This document shows, one piece after another, positions 26,201 to 37,607 of a stretch of 64,000 nucleotides of DNA (position 1 is the stretch's first letter; every line of letters starts with the position of its first letter). Below the pieces are notes generated by a model that saw only the letters and a program-made list of their open reading frames with translations, was not told the origin of the DNA and searched no databases. This DNA comes from Aricia agestis. Lineage: Eukaryota > Arthropoda > Insecta > Lepidoptera > Lycaenidae. The stretch spans positions 11,187,001-11,251,000 of the forward strand of contig NC_056425.1 in the NCBI RefSeq assembly GCF_905147365.1, written 5' to 3'. Made by a program: the position numbers and the translations under genes.

Positions 26201-29200
26201 CACTTCATCTCTCTTTTTTATGATTTAATACAACGATAAAAGAGACTTTAATTTTACCTGAATAAAATAAAAATAAGAGTATAAACCGCAATGTGATATG
26301 TGTATGTATATTTTGCTAGTGGTATATTTTGTGCTATGTTGTGAGCTTGTATATGTATGCTATGTTATATGCTTTGTTTGTGTGAGTTTTTGTAGCATGA
26401 TGGGACGAGGTAAATGTACTTACATACTAACAGACTAACACTGGTGCTTAATATTATTATTAGGTAAATAAAATGCCAATTTTACAAAATAATGTTAATC
26501 TTGTCAAAATATTACCTCTTTCTTTATTTAGTACGATGAACGATAGCGATATGATATTTAATCAAGGATTAACTTTAAAGTTCATTAGTGAAATTGGAAT
26601 TTCGTCTGAAAAGGAATAAGATAATTTACAAGATATGTTTTTATCTGATACAAAAAAAAATGTAATGACTAAGCAATTTGTACATAGGTACACACTTTAG
26701 AAGTTGTTAGGTACTTCTTATTTAAAAAATTTCAAAACTTGCTTTTCAACTCTTTATCACATTTCTTTTCAGACAATACTAGACACTACAGTATAAATAT
26801 ATATATATATATAAATTTCGGAATTTCGGGGGCGATAAAGCGTGAAAGCGAGACAGACAGAGATACTTTCGCATTTATAATATTAGTATAGATAAGTACA
26901 AAAATTATATTCGTTTCTTTGCCAAAGTTCGAATTTTGAGCTGTATGGACTTGCTTAGTGCTACTCTTGCAATTAAACGTATATCTTCTTGTGTAGTTAG
27001 TTACACTCTATTTACTTTGAGTTTCTCGCCCCGGTTCTTTTCGCCGGGTGGTAGGCACCACAGTTCCGACGTTCAGATATTTTTTTATGTAAAAAACTCT
27101 GAAGAAAAATTATTTGATTTGATTTGAAAGTTTAATTTTCTATTCCACCATTCAATTTAAAATGCTGCCGTCCAGTCTCCTCTCGTAGACAATCCAGCGG
27201 CTAGAACACATAACCTAATAAATACCGTGGCTATGAACTGAGTATGTGTTGTAGGACGACACAGATGGCAGCACGGAGACGACTAGAAGCGGTTCCTCCA
27301 CCAGCAGCCAGAGCCAGAACCTGCCTAATAGCGATGGTGAGTTATACGACCGCACTACACATACTCACCATTTTTTGAAGTGAAAACTTCTTTAGCGGCG
27401 TTGAGCACTTTTGTGGGATGGGTAAAAACTGTGAAACTCGCGTCAGATTCTCGTGCTGATCGAAAAAACCGTAAGACGGTTGGAGAGTAGTGTTGTAACA
27501 TCGAAATCGATTAATCGAACAATCGATTGTTTTCTTTCGATTGTCGATATTTTTTAATCGATTGTAAGGGTTTCGAATAATTAAAAAAATCGATTTTTTA
27601 AAAATCGATTTTCATAAAAAATGGGTAAAAAATTTAATCGATTGTAAGGGTTTCGATAAAGAAAAAAACTATTTTTTAAAAATCTATTTTCATAAAAAAT
27701 GGGTTAAAAAAAATAATGCACAACGTTAATAATCAAATTTTCACTTCTGCCGACACTCCCGGAGTGCAACCCGTCTTTTTTTGCAACAGCTTATAAATAA
27801 TTTATACATGGTGTTATTGTCTTCCTCTTACAGATACTTGATAGACAAAAATATATCGAAAGTGTAAAATTATTATAAGTAGAGGTTTATGTTAATATTC
27901 ATTGTATATTGCAGGCTTGCCGCCCGGCTGGAGCATGCAGCGCGCGCCCAACGGCAGGATATTCTTCATCGACCACAACCAGAAAACAACCACGTGGATC
28001 GACCCACGAACAGGTACTTTGTTATTTTCCTGGCAAGTGGGAATTTAATATTTATAATTTTGGTACCTACTCTCCGCAAAATGAAGTGTTGGAAACAAAA
28101 TAATTTTTCAGTCAGATTAAGAAACATCAATTTTCATAATTTTTTGTTTCAATATACCAGCCGACCATTTTCTCAATGCGGGCAGCATACCCGTTTCGAG
28201 AACCCCCCTAGCTAAAATCCTGGGTACGCCCATGGATGCTTATGTACAACTACTGAGTACTGAATACAGGGCATTCATACTATGTCTGTTTGTTACCTCT
28301 TCACGCCTAAATTGCTGAACCTAATCAATAATCTGCCTTGTTGTGTAATTAAGTCGTAAATAACAATATAAATGCTCCAGGTTGCGCGTCAAGTCTGCCG
28401 ACTGCGGCGGTGGCGGCGCCGCCGGCGGAGACGGACGAGCTCGGCGCGCTGCCGGAGGGCTGGGAGGAGCGCGTGCACACAGACGGACGGATATTCTTCA
28501 TTGATCATAGTGAGTGACGGAGTGGTTTGGGAACAAGTATTGGGGTATATGAGGGAGAATATACAGTAAACAAAATGTTTATTGATTAGAAAAAAGTTTT
28601 TACTGGGGGGGAGAATATACAGTAAACAAAATGTTTAAGTTAACTTCATCAATAGCTTAGTCGCTGTCTAATACATACCTTGTTTACGAAGAACGAGAGA
28701 TTTGAGTGGAAGAAACAGGTAAGTAACAGTTAAAAAATTGTTGTTTTTTTCATTAGACCTTAGGGCCAAGAAAATTTTGAAAATAAAAAAATTACGATTT
28801 TATGTATAGCCAGATATATAAGCCAGATGATGAAGTAAGTTAGTTACAAGGTTTGTTTCAATTATAAGGGAAAAAATTAGTAATTGTCCATAAGTTATAA
28901 AATGTTAGTTATCTGTAGGCCTACTATGAAACCGTTTTGAGATTCAAACAATCGAACGAGAATGCAGCGTCCTGCTCTCACAACGTCATTACACGTTTGT
29001 TAGAGTAGGACGCGGCATTCTCGTACGATTATTTGAGTCGCAAAATAGTTTCGTGGTACGGCCCCTGGTTCCTCTACTTTAATTATATCTGGACTTACCC
29101 TGCATCCAAACTTACTCTAATAAGCTCTATATTGCTAGTTGTAGACTCCTAAATATAATTACAGAGGTTACACTATTACCCCACATAAATTATACAGTGT

Positions 29201-32200
29201 TTTAGTGTAAACACCGTTATCCTTGAAACCATCAAATGAGCCCGTCAAAATGAACAACTTTTTCTATGAGAAAAATGCTGGGAACTCAAAAAAAAGTGCC
29301 GTCTTCATACCCATACGGATGCCCGGATCGGCAATTTGTATGGGTATGAAGACGGATTTTTCATTTTCATGTTCATTTTGACGGGCTCATTTGATGGTTT
29401 GAAGGATAACAGTGTTTACACTAACATCTTGTATATGTTTTTGCAAAAATGTTTTGACTTCCGACTTTACCGTAGTGCGTACCGTACCGACACGTTTTTT
29501 TCTCTGTAACAGACACGCGGACGACGCAGTGGGAGGACCCGCGCCTGTCGAACCCGCAGATCGCGGGGCCGGCCGTGCCGTACTCGCGCGACTACAAGCG
29601 CAAGTACGAATACCTCAAGAGTCAGCTGCGCAAACCGGTGAGTCCTTTATGTTTAAATAAGTCAGAAATGACATTATTGTTTTAAGAAAAAGTCCTCTTT
29701 TTGAGATTTTTTATCAAGAAAAAAATTACTTAGAGGGTCAAAATATTATCAATGAAACCAGACTAGCCACTTTATTTAATAACAATTTGATGAACATGAA
29801 CCTCATCACTTATAGACACAATTTTTACGTTTGAACTTTAAAAATGTCAATTTAAAAAGTATAAACGTCAAAATATTGACATTACTACACATTAAACGGG
29901 CTGCTAAGCGCGAATAACTTTATAGCCTCTAAGTGTGCGCAAGATACGGAAGAATGAGAGAGTGCGGGAGATCAGACCCAAACACAGTCTATGGTTTCAC
30001 CTTAGACCATAAAGTTAATATACTGCCAAACGAAATCGAAATTGATTTACATCTGTGTGTAAAATGAGTACGTATACACTTACACAAGCATCTTTCTATG
30101 AGATTAAATTGTCGACGTGCCGATAAGTGCCGACTGGACGTCAAACAGATGAAAAAATTGGTTCTGCTGTCATGATCACACATCACTTTTTACCATGCAG
30201 TGTTACTGATAGTGACATCTCGCTTGCTCAGGCATTTGTTTCTCTATTCCGCTAAGTATATAAACTTTATGCCTTAGACTAACACTGTCATTTATACAAT
30301 GCTTTTAAAATTGTTTTACCTCTGATAAAACCTTTGTGTTAATAAAAAACAGTAGCCCTGAAGTTATATCGAAGTTCGAACTAATGCTCACGCGATTTTG
30401 ACCCCTCAGAGCAACGTTCCGAACAAGTTCGAGATCAAAGTCCGGCGCAGCTCGATCCTGGAGGACTCGTACCGCATCATCAGCTCCGTCAGCCGCATCG
30501 ACCTGCTCAAGACCAAGCTGTGGGTGGAGTTCGAGTCAGAGGTTGGACTGGGTGAGTGTAGTGTAGTAATGAGAATTAATGCTATTTTCTATTAATTTCA
30601 CTAACGTGCTAATATAGCATAGCATGCTACGTGCTTTGCTATTTGCTAAAATCGCGGCATCGTGAACTCTCGGTTTGCGTCGCTCGCGTCGAGTATTATT
30701 TCGCATCGAGTGAAACTTAGCAAGTTCAATAGCAGTTAGCGCCGCGGTGCGAAACAGCGCGGACGTGATTTTTTTCATGATCGCAGACTATTGCTGCCTA
30801 CGACAATATTAGCAATCGTATTTTTAGCAAGCATGATTAATCTAATTATTGCTAATGGACATTTAACAGTTCATTATTATTGCTAATGCAATTTTTACCA
30901 ACATTAGTGTAGTGTAGTTGCGTTGTGATGTGATCAGTGAAATATCAGAATGGGAAAGAAAACTGTCAAATTGTTTAATATAGAGGGCGCCAGGACTCAG
31001 GAGTAGGAAGGGTATCTAGCACATAAATGCAAAACTACGGACGCCATAACGAATGTTCTTATGACGTTTGGCTAAATATAACAAACACACAGCGCCCCTC
31101 GTGGAAAGGTTTCTAGTGGTAGTCTTGCCCACAGATTGTATGGCTTAGCGTCTGGTTTGAGTTATATTCAGACAAAAAATATTTCGTGTCGATCTTCTAA
31201 TTATTCTCCTTATCAGCGACCGCGTTAGACTAAAGTAAAGCACTAAAAGTGTCGTAAAGCAAGTTATGTAAATATTTTCAATTTTATTAAATTTAATATT
31301 TTCGCATAGTGTAGAACCGTGACGGTTATAATAATATGTATATTGTTATAACCGTGACGGTTATATTATAATCGGGTTTTACCGAATTTGGGAAATGGCA
31401 ATGGGGGGAAAATATGTAAATAATAACTAAAATGACAATTTTCAGATTACGGCGGCCTCGCTCGCGAGTGGTTCTTCCTGCTATCCAAGGAGATGTTCAA
31501 CCCTTACTACGGCCTGTTCGAGTACTCCGCCATGGACAACTACACGCTGCAGATAAACCCCAACAGCGGCGTGTGCAACGAGGAGCACTTACACTACTTC
31601 AAGTTCATCGGCCGCGTCGCCGGCATGGCCGTGTACCATGGGAAGCTGCTTGACGGTATGTTGATGTGACGGAAGGAGAGAGATGTATAGCTAGTTGACT
31701 CTTTCATTCGCGTTCACAAATAATGAATCCTGTAGAATTATGTATGCGAGTGAATAAGATAACAAAGTGTTTCGCGGCCAAGGGACTTGGTCAACTTGTA
31801 TCGATATTATTATTATTATACATTTATGGGATTTGACCATAAAGCACCCCAAATGCAAAAAAGAAAAGATCTATGTTTTTAGAACAATCATAATATTAAT
31901 ATGCGAACGAAAAACTTTGTAACCCTTTTTTACGAAAAATGGGAAAACGTAGGTGCATGAAATTTTGCACGGTTATAGTTTATATGGTGAAGGAGTACAT
32001 CGAGCTAATATTATTTTGAAATTATGCTTTTATCACACATTTTTTTAACAAATAAAACATTACACACACTACAACACACACACATGAGAAATGACAGATT
32101 TTTGAGTGACAAGCCTAATATTATAAATATTAACTAATACCTAACTTATAAATTAATAAAAGAGTATTCTTTTATTAATTATGGTTGAAGTCTGTTGACA

Positions 32201-35200
32201 ACAAGTTGACAAATTGAAAATGGATTATAGTTTTTTTTATTGAGATGCCACGGCCAGTCTGAGATCAGCTAAGTCCCAGAGACAATAGTCAATATTATTT
32301 TTTACAAAAATATATAGGTATTAGTTCTAATGTCGTTGAAACTAAGGTCGAATTTCGAGCATTGGGCGATCTCTAGTCTTAATAAAATATTTGTCTTGAT
32401 ATAGAGAAGGACATGGGCAACTTAATGTACCTACTTAAAACGCGGCAAAATGATTCTTGCAAAAACTTTTCTGATGTTATACAGAGTTCGATTTCATAAG
32501 ACACTCGCCCTAAAACATAGTACGATTCTTAGAAATATATTATGTTTATTAAACTCAAACAAGCACGTAATTATGCGTATACGTACGCAAATTTGCACGC
32601 ATTCAACATTTACAGCATACATTTTTTTCAGCATTCTTCATCCGTCCATTTTACAAGATGATGCTGGGCAAGCAGATTGAATTGCAGGACATGGAGTCGG
32701 TCGATTTAGAATACTATAACTCACTTATGTGGATTAAGGTACGAAAATAAACCTTGTGTATTTAAGTTAGAGTAGTTTTTACTTTTTACACTGGAGGACG
32801 TGGATTCCTATGCAGGTAGCGGGTCATCTTAAACTGGTCAATTATGTTGGTCGGGAAAAATAAAGGTCAGAATCGTACTTCTATATTTCCATCTTGGTCA
32901 TTTTGTGCTTGTGAAAATATCAAGATAGCAATCTCCACAACAATAGGTCTGTTATACTCTCTTTGCTGATCAACGTAACTGGACCAAACTAAAAAACCTG
33001 CCACCTGCACAGGAATCAACTTCTCTGATAGTACAACTAGAGTACAACTAGTTATAATAGAAGATTGCGACGAAATATATCAGTATTTTCTTTAATTTGA
33101 ACTCTCAGCTGACATGCGCCAATGAAATTTAAACCTTATGCGTCATATAATAAAGTTGTATTTCAGGAGAACGATCCGTCGGAGCTGTATTTGACGTTCT
33201 CGGTGGACGAGGAACAGTTCGGCAAGACGATACAGCGGGAATTGAAGCCCAACGGCGCGAACATACCCGTTGATAACGAGAATAAGGACGAGTATATCAA
33301 GTGAGTATGTCGTTTGACATATTGTTTTTTTTTTCATATATATCTATTACCTTTTTTTGTAAGTTTTTTCAAGTATGAATAATTTTGGACTACGATGTTT
33401 CATTCGAATAGGCTATTAGACTTTTGTTTAAAATAGTAACAATCACATCCATATATCACAGTCTTTCGTTCTCATCTTGTTATAATATTTAACCTATATG
33501 TTCTCCGGCAGGCTGGTGATAGCGTGGCGGTTCGTCTCCCGTGTCCAAGAACAGATGGTGGCCTTCCTCGAAGGTCTAGGAGCGCTAGTCCCTCCGCCCC
33601 TATTGAAAATATTCGACGAAAACGAGCTAGAACTCCTACTGTGCGGCATACAACATATAGACGTGCGGGATTGGCGCGCCAACACGTTATATAAGGGAGA
33701 CTATCACGCGAATCATTTAGTCGTGCAGTGGTTTTGGAGGGTAAGTTGATTGACAAAGTAACTCATCACGACTTCTTACTAAGGTTGGGTTGCACCAACT
33801 AACTTTAACTACAATGCAAAATGTTAAATCTTTGGTTAAAGTTAAAAATGGACGCCATCAAGACGCCATGTTTAACCATAACCATAGAGCTTGACAGGGT
33901 TTTAAGTGCGCGTGGCGAAAAAAGGAACTAACGCTGTCATCATACAAAAAACGCCATTTTTGACAGTTCTCCTTTACCAGCAGCGCCTCCGCTCACGTTC
34001 ATTTATAACCTTGTTGGACCAGCTGTCATCTGTCAATTTCTCCGCTCAAAGTTAAGGTTAAAGTTAAATTTGCCTTAACTATAATCAAAACTTTAACTTT
34101 AACCACGCCTCTGGTGCAGTCTTTGCCAAAACACTCTGATACTGGCAACTCACAAAGGAGCCATTAATAAAAAAGAAGAAGAACCCATTACCCAACCCAA
34201 TGTGATTTTTAATCGGGACTTTACGCGACTTTTTTCTCGACGTTTCGGTCGTGTTGCAACGGCCGTGGTCACGAGGGGAGGGTCTTACTAATGTATCTAA
34301 CAATGGCAAAAAAATTGGCTAGCGTAGCGAGTATAGTGTACGGCAAGACAAAGGCATTATTAATAAAAAAAGTTAAGATATGATTAACTAAATAATATGG
34401 CTGCTAGTTTCCAAAAGCTTTTTCAACGTTAAGGATAAAAACAGAATTAATTAGTTGGTTGGTGTCTTCTTTTATTATTACGTCAATAAAGTATGGTAGC
34501 AAATCAAGTAGGAGTTCGTCCATTTACCCATCACGCTATTGCTATCTTGCTATATCAGTACGTGATAGGAACGTGATAGCATTTTTTTTAAGGTTGATTG
34601 AAAGATACAAGTTATAATAGATCAATGTATGAATTTGTATCTACTCTGAAACTGAATGTTCAGTTAATGATTTAACTCGGCAACAAACTCTGTAAAGGGG
34701 ATAAGCTATAACTAACGTGACCATACGTCCCGCTTTGGGCGAGACATTCCCGCTTTCAGGCAGTCTGTCCCGCTGTCCCCGCGAGGCCGAAATTGTCCCG
34801 CTTTTGTAAACAGACCAAACGACAATTTATAAAAGTGTTTTTATGTTTGAATTGCCTGTGTAATGTCTGAAAGTAACGCACTCCCACTCAACAAATGTGG
34901 TTATTCTGCCATTTATACATATAGGCACTAGACATTCACAAAATACTCAATTGTATTTTATATTTACCTCTATACTTTCATAGTTCATAATGAATAATAA
35001 AATGAAAATAAAATTTATTTGGGGGGGGGGGGATCCGTAGATGTCCCGCTCTGACAAAAATAATAAATGCACACTTTAGCTATAACACAACACTATTGGG
35101 CGTGAAGAGGTATCAGGTAACATACAACATACAGACAGACAATTAAAACTATATTAATATCCATCCATCAAGTCCGTTAATATTATATTTTAACTCCCAG

Positions 35201-36974
35201 GTGGTGCTATCGTTCTCCAACGAGATGCGGTCCCGTCTGCTGCAATTCGTGACGGGTACGTCGCGCGTGCCGATGAACGGGTTCAAGGAGTTGTACGGTT
35301 CCAACGGACCCCAGCTGTTCACTATCGAGAAGTGGGGCACGCCCGATAACTACCCGCGCGCGCATACGTGGTGAGTGTTGTAGGGTCAGAAGAGATAGTG
35401 TTATTTTTAAATTATTATTATGGCTATACAGTGTGTAACAAAAACTAGTGATAATACTTTAGGGTGTGTACATGTTCCTTGTAGAGAGTTCACTGTGAAA
35501 GTAGCAGCTCTGAAAGACGAACATTTTTTTTCACTTTTGTATGGGCAAGGGCCCGAGCGTCACGAGTTTCCCCATACAAAAATGAAAAAAAAAATTTGGT
35601 CTTTCAGCGCTGCTACTTTCACAGTGAACTCCCTACAAGGAACACGTACACACCCTAAAGTATTATCACTTGTTTTTTTTACACCCTGTATAAGAAAATT
35701 TGTTTTTAAGACTATCGTTTAGGTACTATCAGAGGAGTTGATTTCTAGCAGATGGGGTACCGACAAGCCGACAGATCGCGACTAACATCCAAATGACGCA
35801 GGTCCGCCATCTGCCTATGAATCAATTTCTTTGATGGTACATCCGTTGGGCCCATAAATACCTAGCGGTATAGAGAAACAAAGGCCTGAGCAAGAGAGAT
35901 GTCACTGCCAGTAACATTGCGTGGTAAAAAGAGACGTGTGCGGTGTGATACATGACAGCAGCACTCTTTTTTTGACGACCTGTCGGACGTGCCGCACGTT
36001 GACAATTTAATCTCACTAGCTATTTGACCGAGCTTTGCTCGGTATTCGATAAAACACGAATAAAATGACATTTTCTAAAAATGATTCCTAGATACGTGAT
36101 ACGTTTATACGTGGGAGAGCCATGCCTCGGCACGAATAGGCCGGCTCGACCGGAGGAATACCACGTTCTCACAGAAAACAGGCGTGAAACAGCGCTTGCG
36201 CTGTGTTTCGCCGAGTGAGTGAGTTTACCGGAGGCCCAATCCCCTACCCTATTCCCTTCCCTGCCCTCCCCTATTCCCTTTCCTTCCCTACCTTCCCCTA
36301 TTCCCTTCCCTTCCCTTCCCTACCCTCCCTTATTACCCTATTCCCTCTTAAAAGGCCGGCAACGCACTTGCAGCTCTTCTGATGCTGCGAGTGTCCATGG
36401 GCGACGGATGTTGCTTTCCATCAGGTGACCCGTTTGCTCGTTTGCCCCCTTATTTAATAAAAAAAAAATATCGATTTATCGCTCCCGAAACCCCCTATAT
36501 ACTTAATTTCATGAAAATCGTTGGAGCCGATTCCGAGATTCCAATCATATGATTGGAATCTCGGTATATACATATACATACATATATATACAAGAATTGC
36601 TCGTTTAAAGATAAAAGATAGAATTCATGTTCAATCGTGCTTGTGTAAGTGTATACATACGTACACATATTTTTCACACAGATATTGATGAAAACCAATT
36701 TTGGTTACGTTTGACAGCTCGAGATTGTTGCTCTATTCCGCTAGGTATATTAACTTTATGGTTGGGCCTGAGAATAGGTTTTCATCGACTTTTATATGAT
36801 ACTAGAAATAATTTATAGCAAAACAACATTGCCGGGTCAGTTAGATTTCATGTAAAAAAATATATTTACAGTTTCAACCGCATCGACCTCCCGCCGTACG
36901 AGAGCTACCAGCAGCTGCGAGAGAAGCTCATCAAGGCGATCGAGGGGTCGCAGGGCTTCGCGGGGGTTGACTGA
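11288..36974 (+). CDS. Nedd4: Nedd4-type HECT E3 ubiquitin-protein ligase
   Basis: This enzyme transfers ubiquitin from E2 through a thioester on its HECT cysteine; its WW domains bind PPxY motifs and its C2 domain binds membranes. Twenty exons, all phases consistent: 11288-11446, 16900-16979, 17138-17219, 17340-17378, 17601-17770, 20073-20211, 20678-20793, 21841-22048, 24616-25164, 27255-27336, 27915-28013, 28381-28509, 29513-29637, 30410-30551, 31446-31655, 32632-32738, 33167-33300, 33512-33740, 35201-35370 and 36872-36974 (TGA). Total 1023 residues, close to fly Nedd4. C2 is about 54-200 (LAKKDIFGASDPYV, FDENRLTRDDFLG). WW1 (LPPGWEERQDANGRTYFVNH), WW2 and WW3 begin near 229, 542 and 598. 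HECT is about 650-1023 (LAREWFFLLSKEMFNPYYGL, FKFIGRVAGMAVYHGKLLD). The catalytic Cys990 lies in HTCFNRIDLP. Exon 8 ends in an Ala/Pro tract; exon 9 (183 codons) is acidic linker. An in-frame TGA four codons before 11288 supports this start. Confidence 0.97.
15321..15470. mobile_element. Palindromic MITE with GCCTTACTCCCGAAACTGAT ends
   Basis: The ends GGTGCCTTACTCCCGAAACT and its inverse lie 150 bp apart. The inverted arms continue through ATCGATTTCGATTT-like sequence with mismatches toward the centre. Confidence 0.75.
15774..16100 (-). mobile_element. tRNA-headed SINE, copy 1
   Basis: This resembles the copy at 53600-53935 along most of its length, sharing GTGTGTGCGCAGTACACAAG, CTCATAACCCAGTGGGACGG and TTTTTACATGCCCATCCGAC. 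Read on the minus strand the head carries a B-box-like GGTTCGATTCCCGTG; the tRNA start is decayed. The tail is a short ATT-rich run at 15774-15786. It lies in Nedd4 intron 1. Confidence 0.75.
18319..19715. mobile_element. piggyBac-like element relic flanked by TTAA
   Basis: The left end CCCATTTAGACCC and the right end GGGTCTATATGGG are inverted 13-mers with one mismatch, each bordered outside by TTAA (18315-18318 and 19716-19719). TTAA target sites and ends beginning CCC are known for piggyBac. At 1397 bp it is shorter than an intact element. A decayed transposase remnant lies inside on the minus strand. The element sits in Nedd4 intron 5 (17771-20072). Confidence 0.85.
18650..19090 (-). pseudogene. 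Decayed piggyBac transposase fragment
   Basis: Minus-strand translation shows pieces of the C-terminal part of a piggyBac/PGBD transposase: YNKDMRGV (family YNKxMGGVD) and, in a different frame, LFTQMLDVAVANAWRLHH (family LFTYMLDVAVVNAWRL). Stops and frameshifts separate them, so no intact enzyme is encoded. The aspartate expected after MGGV is not preserved in register. Confidence 0.75.
22104..22291. mobile_element. MITE with CGAAACCGTTTTGAGACTCA ends, copy 1
   Basis: The inverted ends CGAAACCGTTTTGAGACTC lie about 150 bp apart in Nedd4 intron 8, with an inner GACACGGCATTCTCG block. A related copy at 28916-29066 shares ends and core. Confidence 0.75.
22320..22443. repeat. GC-rich inverted repeat in Nedd4 intron 8
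   Basis: CATTCGGCGTGCGCGTTCCT and AGGAACGCGCACGCCAAATG form arms about 80 bp apart around a GC-rich core. It lies between two MITEs of other families, and is perhaps part of a larger composite bounded by GTAACAAAA words. Confidence 0.6.
22491..22734. mobile_element. MITE with TACAGGGTGTAAC ends, copy 1
   Basis: The left TACAGGGTGTAAC and right GTTACACCCTGTA are exact inverted ends. Inside are a diverged GCGCTGAAAGAGTGACTTT arm and the matching ACTTTCACAGTGAACTC. It belongs to the same family as 35427-35692. Confidence 0.8.
22888..23045 (+). repeat. Solo-LTR-like relative of the TRIM element
   Basis: It begins TGTGGCGGTACCCACAATT and continues with GCATCGCGCTATCGAAGTTT and TTCGGCCTGACCGAGCAT, the inverse complement of the 172-bp repeat at 49830-50001, with divergence toward its 3' end. 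No partner repeat was seen nearby, so it may be a solo LTR. It lies in Nedd4 intron 8. Confidence 0.7.
23046..24615. other. Rest of Nedd4 intron 8, nothing recognised
   Basis: AT-rich intron sequence before the large exon 9. Several short open frames occur by chance; none shows a known domain. Confidence 0.5.
25831..25992. mobile_element. MITE with AGGCTGCGTTTCCACC ends
   Basis: AGGCTGCGTTTCCACCAGAG and its exact inverse are 160 bp apart, with TTA/TA at the outer edges as a possible target duplication. The centre is only weakly palindromic. It lies in Nedd4 intron 9 (25165-27254). Confidence 0.8.
26796..26815. repeat. (TA)n microsatellite
   Basis: A run of about ten TA units in Nedd4 intron 9. 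Shortly after it (26865-26895) is an inverted LEP1-like 5' end: ACTTTCGCATTTATAATATT. Confidence 0.8.
27385..27775 (+). repeat. ATCGAT-rich dispersed repeat, copy 1
   Basis: It contains GCGGCGTTGAGCACTTTTGT, CTCGCGTCAGATTCTCGTGC, ACCGTAAGACGGTTGGAGAG and then overlapping AATCGATT words for about 180 bp. The inverse complement lies at 55335-55668 with high similarity. It lies in Nedd4 intron 10. No inverted termini were found, so the element class is unknown. Confidence 0.85.
28916..29066. mobile_element. MITE with CGAAACCGTTTTGAGACTCA ends, copy 2
   Basis: The left end reads GAAACCGTTTTGAGATTCAA and the right end is its near inverse, in Nedd4 intron 12. It shares the GACGCGGCATTCTCG core and end sequences with 22104-22291. 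Confidence 0.75.
29202..29424. mobile_element. MITE with TTAGTGTAAACACCGTTATC ends
   Basis: TTAGTGTAAACACCGTTATC and its near-exact inverse bound 223 bp in Nedd4 intron 12. The inverted arms continue with CATCAAATGAGCCCGTCAAA, and a second inverted pair (GTCTTCATACCCATAC) lies inside. Confidence 0.85.
29985..30280. repeat. Dispersed repeat, Nedd4 intron 13
   Basis: Segments here (AGTGACATCTCGCTTGCTCA, TTTCTCTATTCCGCTAAGTA) match the inverse of 35845-36025 (ATACCTAGCGGTATAGAGAA, TGAGCAAGAGAGATGTCACT). A third piece lies near 36727-36762. The family is unknown. Confidence 0.65.
33783..34119. mobile_element. MITE with GGGTTGCACCA ends, copy 1
   Basis: The ends GGTTGCACCAACTAACTTTA and TAACTTTAACCACGCCTCTGGTGCA are inverted relatives; both use GTTAAAGTTA words. 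The second copy at 40751-40882 has the two end types swapped. It lies in Nedd4 intron 18. Confidence 0.7.
34120..35200. other. Rest of Nedd4 intron 18
   Basis: It contains a cluster of GTCCCGC words at 34735-34800 (CGTGACCATACGTCCCGC, then three more) and again near 35041, with a G run at 35024-35033 between them. This looks like a decayed repeat of unknown class. Nothing else was recognised. Confidence 0.45.
35427..35692. mobile_element. Long palindromic MITE, TACAGGGTGTAAC family, copy 2
   Basis: The ends TACAGTGTGTAAC and TTTACACCCTGTA, and nearly perfect inverted arms of about 100 bases (GATAATACTTTAGGGTGTGT ... its inverse; GAGTTCACTGTGAAAGTAGC ... its inverse), lie in the last Nedd4 intron. 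It belongs to the same family as 22491-22734 but is much less decayed. Confidence 0.88.
36107..36463 (+). mobile_element. SINE-like repeat (CATCAGGTGACCCGTTTGCTCG family), copy 1
   Basis: The head ACGTGGGAGAGCCATGCCTC, GGCCGGCTCGACCGG, then TTCGCCGAGTGAGTGAGTTT, a pyrimidine CCCTTCCCTACC satellite-like middle, GGCCGGCAACGCA, and the tail CATCAGGTGACCCGTTTGCT precede an A-rich end. Four other copies occur (45451, 46880 inverted, 47632, 62862). I found no clear pol III A/B boxes, so SINE is a working label. It lies in the last Nedd4 intron. Confidence 0.75.
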
Positions 36975-37101
36975 AACTTGCGACAACTCTTTTGTTGCTT
37001 CTTGTGCTAGACGGACGGCTTAACGACAGAGACGAGACAGTTGCCTGTCGAATACTCGAACACTATGATCCTTGTTGTTGTATGTATTGATCCTTGTTAA
37101 A

Positions 37102-37107
37102 AATAAA
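37102..37107 (+). terminator. Candidate poly(A) signal of Nedd4
   Basis: The first AATAAA after the Nedd4 stop codon, about 130 bases downstream. Later signals exist, so use of this one is only possible. Confidence 0.4.
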
Positions 37108-37404
37108 ACCAGTACTAAATCACCGATTACTAAAATGTTGAGAAATAGCTTCCAAAAGTTTTCCTAAAAAACACCACAATTAATGGACACTACTCGTAGC
37201 CGGCGCGTGCTGCGGCCGGGCCTCCCGTGCCACCCGCCGCGTCACCCCCGCTCTACCCACCGCCGCGAAGTGACCGTTCTGCAACTGTTTTGTTATTGTA
37301 AAAAATTAACACCCTATTTTTGTTGGTTAAATAGACTCTCCGAATGATACCTAGGCCCAAAAATAAATTTGGCCGGTAGGTTTAATTATTTCACCTTGTA
37401 TAGT

Positions 37405-37607
37405 TAATCAGGGTAAGTTCGGATACAGGGTAAGTCCGGATAATTCAAGTTAATGCTAAATTAAACTAAAGTTACGGTTACTACATTTTGCGGTTACAGT
37501 GCAATATGGCGTATATGCACCGTAGCGCCAGGCAAAAAAAAACACTGACTAATTTAGTGATAAGTTGAATTATCCGGACTTACCCTGTGTCCGAACTTAC
37601 CCTGATC
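37405..37607. mobile_element. Inverted repeat element with ATCAGGGTAAGTTCGGATAC ends
   Basis: ATCAGGGTAAGTTCGGATAC (continuing AGGGTAAGTCCGGATAATTC) is answered by the inverse at 37563-37607. The word CGGA(C/T)TTACCCTG recurs at 39421-39580 in a tandem cluster and once near 29090. Confidence 0.75.
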
